From NCBI GenBank assembly GCA_038206235.1, contig JBBRBB010000031.1:1-45390 (forward strand): DNA of 45,390 nucleotides. Reading direction: 5' to 3'. Within the stretch, counting starts at the first letter, position 1. Each line of letters starts with the position of its first letter. Shown in pieces: positions 41,558-45,390 of the stretch. Both the position numbers and the translations under genes were made by a program. The notes beneath the pieces were generated by a model. It did no database searches. It had not been told where the DNA came from and saw only the letters and a program-made list of their open reading frames with translations. This DNA is from JBBRBB01 sp038206235. Its GTDB lineage: Bacteria; Bacteroidota; Bacteroidia; Chitinophagales; Chitinophagaceae.

Positions 41558-41863
41558 GCCCCGCCTTTGTCGCATAGGAGTTCAGGTCAATTTTTATTTT
41601 GATATCCCGGAAGTCCTGTAGGGACTTAATATTGGTAGAATAAAAAAGTTACCAAATTTCTTGCGTGCCGTAGGTACGCAATAGTCTCAAACAATTATTA
41701 AGATTGCGTACCTACGGCACGCCTTCACTTACTGATATTTATTTCTACCAATATTTTGTGCCTACGGCACACGAATCTCACAATGACTGTAACCTTTATC
41801 CAGCTTTAGTTTCATTATATTTTTTCAAATCTTACCTTGACGCCTCTGCGCCTTTGTCGGGGC
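41558..41863. mobile_element. MITE-like element, copy 2 (306 bp)
   Basis: Same order of parts as copy 1. The ends are GCCCCG...GGAGTTCAGG and CCTTGACGCC...CGGGGC. The AATATTGGTAGAA stem is at 41628-41640/41743-41755. The inner stem is a perfect 20-bp inverted repeat here (GCGTGCCGTAGGTACGCAAT at 41663-41682 with its complement at 41703-41722). In copy 1 the right inner arm has been replaced by another hairpin. It lies between the small lipoprotein and lpd. Confidence 0.8.
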
Positions 41864-41869
41864 AGGCGA

Positions 41870-41896
41870 TAAACGACAAACGACAAACGATAAACG
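41870..41896. repeat. AACGACA/AACGATA word array beside lpd
   Basis: Four 7-bp words (TAAACGA, CAAACGA, CAAACGA, TAAACG) end 2 bp before the lpd stop codon. Related to the GAGAAAC arrays at 4984 and 33447. Confidence 0.75.
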
Positions 41897-41898
41897 TC

Positions 41899-43326
41899 TC
41901 AAATATCTATCGCCTCTCCATACGCCGCAGCAGTAGCCTCTTTCACTCCTTCACTCATGGTTGGATGCGGATGAATTGCATTTAAGATTTCATGTGCTGT
42001 GGTTTCTAATTTTCGGGCAACAGATATTTCAGCAATCATTTCAGTTACATTATTGCCAATCATGTGTGCGCCAAGCAGCTCACCATATTTTGCATCATAA
42101 ATTATTTTTACAAAACCTTCTGTAGCTCCGGCGGCGCTTGCCTTTCCGCTTGCCATGAAAGGAAACTTACCGACCTTGATTTCATAACCCGCTTCTTTGG
42201 CGGCAGCTTCCGTAAAACCAACGCTGGCAATTTCAGGTGTGCAATAAGTGCAGCCCGGAACATTGCCATAATCCACAGGTTCAGGCTGATGATTAAATTT
42301 TTTCTCTAAATACCCAATGTATTCAGCAGCATTGATTCCTTCCTTACCGGCTTTATGCGCCAATGCCTGGTTGGGTGTGCAATCTCCTATTGCAAAAATG
42401 CCGGGTACATTTGTTTGCTGATATTTATCAATCACAATTCTGCCATTATTAGTTTTTATTCCTGCTTCTTCAAGACCGATGTTTTCAATATTCGCTACAA
42501 TACCTACCGCGCTTAATACAATATCTGCCTCTAATGTAATGGTGCTGCCATCTTTCTTTTTTACCAGCGCTTTTACACCGGCGCCGCTTGTATCAACACT
42601 TTCAACGGTGGCGCTCGTCATTATTTCAATGCCCTGTTTTTTATATTGCTTTTCTAATTCTTTAGAAACATCTTCATCTTCTATGGGCACAGCGCGCGGC
42701 ATAAACTCAACAATAGTTACTTTGGTTCCCATGCTGTTGTACACATAAGCGAACTCAACACCTATTGCGCCGCTGCCAACAACGAGCATACTTTTGGGTT
42801 GCTGCGGTAGAATCATTGCTTCGCGATAGCCAATTACTTTTTTTCCATCCTGTTTTAAATTTGGAAGTTCGCGGCTGCGGCCGCCGGTTGCAATGATGAT
42901 ATATTTTCCTTCCACGATTTGGTTCTTTCCTTCTTTGGAAGCAACTTCTACTTGTTTCCCCTCCTTTCCACTGGATCCTGCGGATATTTTTGCAGTGCCC
43001 ATTATTACATCAATCTTATTTTTCTTCATCAAAAACTGAACACCCTTGCTCATTTTATCAGCAACGCCGCGACTGCGTTTTATCACTGCATTAAAATCGG
43101 GCTGGGCGCCCGTTACATTAATTCCATAATCGGTGCTGTGCTTCATATAATCATACACCTGCGCACTTTTAATAAGCGCTTTTGTAGGGATACATCCCCA
43201 GTTTAAACAAATTCCCCCGAGACTTTCCTTTTCAATAATTGCTACTTTAAAACCAAGTTGCGAAGCACGTATTGCTGCAGGATATCCGCCGGGGCCACTG
43301 CCGATTACAATTACATCGTATGCCAT
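41899..43326 (-). CDS. lpdA: Dihydrolipoyl dehydrogenase
   Basis: The 475-residue E3 flavoprotein of pyruvate, 2-oxoglutarate or glycine-cleavage complexes; it reoxidises dihydrolipoamide with NAD. The FAD motif is VIGSGPGGYPAA (8-19). The redox disulfide is Cys40/Cys45 in GGICLNWGCIPTKA. The NAD motif is VVGSGAIGVEFAYVYNSMG, the second FAD contact is FAIGDC, and the dimer-interface catalytic pair is in AIHPHPTMSE. Full length. It is monocistronic here with no E1/E2 genes adjacent. The leader carries the 28-bp motif shared with ychF. Confidence 0.96.
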   Translation of the reverse strand: MAYDVIVIGSGPGGYPAAIRASQLGFKVAIIEKESLGGICLNWGCIPTKALIKSAQVYDYMKHSTDYGINVTGAQPDFNAVIKRSRGVADKMSKGVQFLMKKNKIDVIMGTAKISAGSSGKEGKQVEVASKEGKNQIVEGKYIIIATGGRSRELPNLKQDGKKVIGYREAMILPQQPKSMLVVGSGAIGVEFAYVYNSMGTKVTIVEFMPRAVPIEDEDVSKELEKQYKKQGIEIMTSATVESVDTSGAGVKALVKKKDGSTITLEADIVLSAVGIVANIENIGLEEAGIKTNNGRIVIDKYQQTNVPGIFAIGDCTPNQALAHKAGKEGINAAEYIGYLEKKFNHQPEPVDYGNVPGCTYCTPEIASVGFTEAAAKEAGYEIKVGKFPFMASGKASAAGATEGFVKIIYDAKYGELLGAHMIGNNVTEMIAEISVARKLETTAHEILNAIHPHPTMSEGVKEATAAAYGEAIDI

Positions 43327-43333
43327 AGTTATT

Positions 43334-43361
43334 TAAGATTGAAGATTTAATATTTAATATT
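43334..43361 (-). promoter_or_regulatory. AT-rich leader motif shared with ychF
   Basis: 27 of 28 bases match 6121-6148 in the same position relative to the gene, ending 7 bp before the lpd ATG. See the ychF copy. Confidence 0.4.
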
Positions 43362-43365
43362 CGAT

Positions 43366-43472
43366 GAAGTCATTAGAAGTCAGTGAGTCATTGTTAGTCA
43401 TTGGATCATTTAAGTCATTTAAGAGTTACGTTATTTTTATAATGACTCATTGACTAATGACTTAATGACTTC
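43366..43472. repeat. AGTCATT words in inverted arrangement
   Basis: The left half carries GAAGTCATTAGAAGTCAG, GAGTCATT and TTAGTCATT. The right half carries the complement (AATGACTCATTGACTAATGA, then CTTAATGACTTC). Together they can form a long imperfect hairpin between lpd and ispE. Confidence 0.75.
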
Positions 43473-43516
43473 TTTGTGAGCGAAAATAGTTTCAATTAAG
43501 CAAATGGCAAAAGCGG

Positions 43517-44398
43517 TTATTGGAAGATTATTTCTTTAATAAAATAATTTACAGGAAATGATAAAGGAGCAATTTCTACTGCCGCATGAAATATTCCAAA
43601 GAATGTGCTGCCGCTTCCACTCATCGCAGCATAAATGGCGCCGAGTGAATAAAGTTTTTCTTTGATGGTTTTTAATTCAGGATATTGTTTCATAACAGGT
43701 TCTTCAAAATCATTCTTCAACTCATCTTTCCATGTTGATATTGGCTGCTGAATTATTTCAGCAATATGCTTATCCGGAGTTCGGGGAATAATTTTAGAAA
43801 AAGCCCAGCCTGTGTTTATATGGATGCCCGGGTTAACAATAATTATTTTATAGTCTAATAAATCTATTGATATCTCATGTAATACTTCGCCCCGTTGTTG
43901 TGCAAAGCATGGTTTGTTGATGATGAAGAAAGGGCAATCACTACCCAACTGCAATGCGTAGTTGATAAGTTGATTGGCCGATAAGTTAAGCTGAAATTTT
44001 TTATTGAATAAAAGTAAAGAGAATGCAGCATCTGCACTTCCGCCACCAAGCCCCGCCCCTATTGGTATCACTTTATGCAAATGCATTCTCACACCAGGAA
44101 TGGATGTAAAATCTTTTTTTAAAAGATGATATGCTTTTACGCACAAGTTATCATCTGCATTTCCATTAACACTTAACCCCGTAATTGTAAATTCAAAGAC
44201 ATCTGATTTCCGATTTCTGACTTCTGATTGCTGATTGTCCACAGGACTCTGCGAGCTGAAGTCTGATTGCTGAATTATTTCCAAAACATCACAAAATGGC
44301 AGGGGATAAAAAACGGTTTCTAAATTATGATACCCGTCTTCACGTTTGCTTATAATATGTAAGCCGAGATTAATTTTAGCGTTGGGGAATACAATCAC
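43517..44398 (-). CDS. ispE: 4-diphosphocytidyl-2-C-methyl-D-erythritol kinase
   Basis: A 293-residue GHMP kinase of the non-mevalonate isoprenoid pathway. The substrate motif FPNAKINLGLHIISKREDGYHNLETVF is at the N-terminus, the ATP loop PIGAGLGGGSADAAF near the middle, and the third GHMP motif AAMSGSGSTFFGIF near the C-terminus. The start is a GTG. Residues about 45-66 (SDFSSQSPVDNQQSEVRNRK) are extra relative to the family. They are encoded by TCTGATT/GCTGATT words like those in intergenic arrays, an in-frame insertion in a surface loop. Otherwise intact and of normal length. Confidence 0.93.
   Translation of the reverse strand: MIVFPNAKINLGLHIISKREDGYHNLETVFYPLPFCDVLEIIQQSDFSSQSPVDNQQSEVRNRKSDVFEFTITGLSVNGNADDNLCVKAYHLLKKDFTSIPGVRMHLHKVIPIGAGLGGGSADAAFSLLLFNKKFQLNLSANQLINYALQLGSDCPFFIINKPCFAQQRGEVLHEISIDLLDYKIIIVNPGIHINTGWAFSKIIPRTPDKHIAEIIQQPISTWKDELKNDFEEPVMKQYPELKTIKEKLYSLGAIYAAMSGSGSTFFGIFHAAVEIAPLSFPVNYFIKEIIFQ
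44198..44275. repeat. TCTGATT/GCTGATT words inserted in ispE
   Basis: The words TCTGATT, TCTGACT, TCTGATT, GCTGATT and later TCTGATTGCTGA occur in the coding region of ispE, where homologues have no corresponding residues. Confidence 0.6.
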
Positions 44399-44402
44399 GA
44401 AA

Positions 44403-44526
44403 GTAATGTATAATGTATAATGTATAAGGGAGAATTATCAGCACATCAGCATATTAGCACATCAGCACATCAGCATATTAGCACATCAGCACATCAGCAT
44501 ATTAGCACATTAGCAAATCAGCACAT
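44403..44526. repeat. TAATGTA triplet and 88-bp 8-mer tandem array
   Basis: 44403-44427 has three TAATGTATA-like words. 44439-44526 is eleven 8-bp units, built as three rounds of TCAGCACA, TCAGCATA and TTAGCACA plus TTAGCAAA and TCAGCACA, hence a 24-bp higher-order period. The array ends at the stop of the nuclease gene. A reading frame through it on the plus strand is a repeat artefact. Confidence 0.95.
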
Positions 44527-45116
44527 TATTTCCTCTTATTCAATTCATCCCTTATGGCAATTGCCTTTAAATAGTCTTCCTGATCCAGAACTTCGCCAAG
44601 AAGTGATTTTAATTCATCGGTGCTCATGTGGCTAAGCTCTTCATTTGTAACGTGCACAGGCTCATCTACGGGTATATTCGATCTTTTCTTTTTGTTATCA
44701 TCTTCCATAAGAATTCCTGCGCTTTCCAAAATATTTTCATACGTATAAATAGGGCAGCCAAAACGCACGGCTAATGCAAGCGCATCGCTGGTGCGGCTGT
44801 CTATTTCAACGGTATCGTGCTCACTGATACAAACAAGCTTTGAATAAAAAATTCCTTCCTGCAAATCATTAATAACGATTTCCATTAATTCAACATTAAA
44901 GGCGTGCATAAAATTTTTCATCAGGTCGTGTGTAAGCGGTCTGCTTGGTTGCATACGTTCCAGAGCTACTGCAATGGCCTGCGCCTCAAAGCCACCGATT
45001 ACAATCGGCAAGCGTCTTAGTCCGTTTATCTCTCCCAATACCACAGCATAAGAATGCGTTTGGGTAATGCTGTGCGAAAGCGCCACAATTTCCAGCTCTA
45101 TCTTCTTTGTATCCAT
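44526..45116 (-). CDS. Bifunctional nuclease family protein (DUF151) with UVR motif
   Basis: 196 residues from the ATG at 45116. A TTG at 45140 opens the frame earlier but overlaps the promoter box. The DUF151 domain (about 1-135) carries ELEIVALSHSITQTHSYAVVLGE, LPIVIGGFEAQAIAVALE and RTSDALALAVRFGCPIYTYENIL. The C-terminus (about 155-196) is a UvrB/UvrC-type motif (TDELKSLLGEVLDQEDYLKAIAIRDELNK), the usual Bacteroidota arrangement. Relatives show RNase/DNase activity in plants and bind nucleic acid. A tandem 8-mer array touches its stop codon. Confidence 0.9.
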   Translation of the reverse strand: MDTKKIELEIVALSHSITQTHSYAVVLGEINGLRRLPIVIGGFEAQAIAVALERMQPSRPLTHDLMKNFMHAFNVELMEIVINDLQEGIFYSKLVCISEHDTVEIDSRTSDALALAVRFGCPIYTYENILESAGILMEDDNKKKRSNIPVDEPVHVTNEELSHMSTDELKSLLGEVLDQEDYLKAIAIRDELNKRK

Positions 45117-45137
45117 TGCAACTTGTTCTTTTGGCAA

Positions 45138-45145
45138 CAAAAGTA
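45138..45145 (-). promoter_or_regulatory. Bacteroidota -7 box TACTTTTG with upstream TTG
   Basis: A perfect TAnnTTTG match read on the minus strand, with a TTG 21 bp further upstream that could be the -33 element. Transcription would start close to the TTG at 45140, favouring the ATG at 45116 as start of the nuclease gene. Confidence 0.6.
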
Positions 45146-45266
45146 AAGATTTCAGGTATTTAATATCAAGTCAAATTTAAAACCGGTTTCTTTTTAATAC
45201 AAACAAACAGATGTGTTTTTTATTTGTTGATAAAATATAATTTCAAATTAAAAACTAAGAAACTGT

Positions 45267-45390
45267 TTAAAAACGATTCAGCATAATTCGTATGGCGGAT
45301 AAATGCACCATTGTCACACTAGTTTGATTAAGCCTTTCATAATTTTTTGAATTTCGCCTATTGGTATCTATCCAAGAAAATGTTCGTTCC
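45267..45390 (-). CDS. IS5-type transposase, C-terminal end (cut by the window edge)
   Basis: The last 40 residues of a DDE transposase: ERTFSWIDTNRRNSKNYERL, then NQTSVTMVHLSAIRIMLNRF. The ERTFSW...NRRxSKxYE block carries the final catalytic Glu and is typical of IS5/IS1182-like enzymes. The gene continues beyond 45390. The IS end should lie between 45146 and 45266; no terminal repeat could be matched because the other end is outside. Confidence 0.8.
   Translation of the reverse strand, partial: ERTFSWIDTNRRNSKNYERLNQTSVTMVHLSAIRIMLNRF

Noticed and set aside
44439..44526. Possible CRISPR array
   Set aside because: Units are 8 bp, directly adjacent and without spacers; there are no cas genes.
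44420..44635. Plus-strand ORF rich in Ser-Ala-His-Gln-His-Ile
   Set aside because: It is the translation of the 8-bp tandem array followed by the antisense of the nuclease gene.

Overview
The window is AT-rich DNA from a Bacteroidota chromosome, most likely a Chitinophagaceae-type organism. Supporting signs are DUF2911, DUF4407, DUF4185 and DUF6364 proteins, an OmpA/PD40/TPR protein, T9SS-type C-terminal tails, signal peptides ending in -AQ, and a two-CBM20 amylomaltase. Several starts are preceded by the Bacteroidota -7 box TAnnTTTG. No rRNA or tRNA gene was seen.

Layout. 1-10.1 kb: a phospholipase-D-like fragment, a Gfo/Idh/MocA oxidoreductase, 4-alpha-glucanotransferase (malQ), the YchF ATPase, a ParE/RelE-type toxin-antitoxin pair between two copies of one hairpin repeat, an SpmA-SpmB fusion, a truncated Y1 (REP-associated) transposase, a DinB-fold protein and an ABC-like ATPase. 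10.1-19 kb: an envelope block with an OmpA/PD40/TPR protein, a DUF433/DUF5615 toxin-antitoxin pair and a DUF2911 protein. An ECF sigma factor with an anti-sigma-like partner follows, divergent from a 4-Cys transmembrane protein with a T9SS-like tail and a von Willebrand factor A protein. 19-25.8 kb: an accessory patch with a frameshifted Mrr nuclease, an attC-like spacer and a secreted protein, then dienelactone hydrolase, CTP synthase (pyrG), a PIN/DUF6364 toxin-antitoxin pair and a frameshifted lipoprotein. 25.8-33 kb: dipeptidyl-peptidase IV, a lone HicB-type regulator, a DUF4185 protein, REP-like hairpins, a tiny minus-strand ORF with its own terminator, a decayed OmpA-family gene and a DUF4407 membrane protein. 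33-38.9 kb: yidC, a decayed kinase-like gene with a fragment behind it, tyrS and a delta-60-repeat protein. 39-45.4 kb: an HTH antitoxin behind an ORF that fuses a PhoD-like secretion leader to the C-terminal half of a HigB-like toxin, two ~307-bp MITE-like elements, a small lipoprotein, lpd, ispE, a bifunctional nuclease (DUF151) and the end of an IS5-type transposase.

Housekeeping genes (ychF, pyrG, yidC, tyrS, lpd, ispE) are intact and separated by accessory DNA rich in toxin-antitoxin remnants, pseudogenes and repeats. Several repeat classes coexist: REP-like GGTCTGAC hairpins, MITE-like elements with nested palindromes, attC-like spacers, and many 7-8-bp tandem word arrays that differ from junction to junction. 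Some of these words appear inside the ispE and tyrS reading frames. The most unusual objects are the PhoD/HigB chimeric ORF, the paired MITE-like elements, the hairpin-flanked toxin-antitoxin operon and the 4-Cys/transmembrane/T9SS-tail protein beside the ECF sigma operon.
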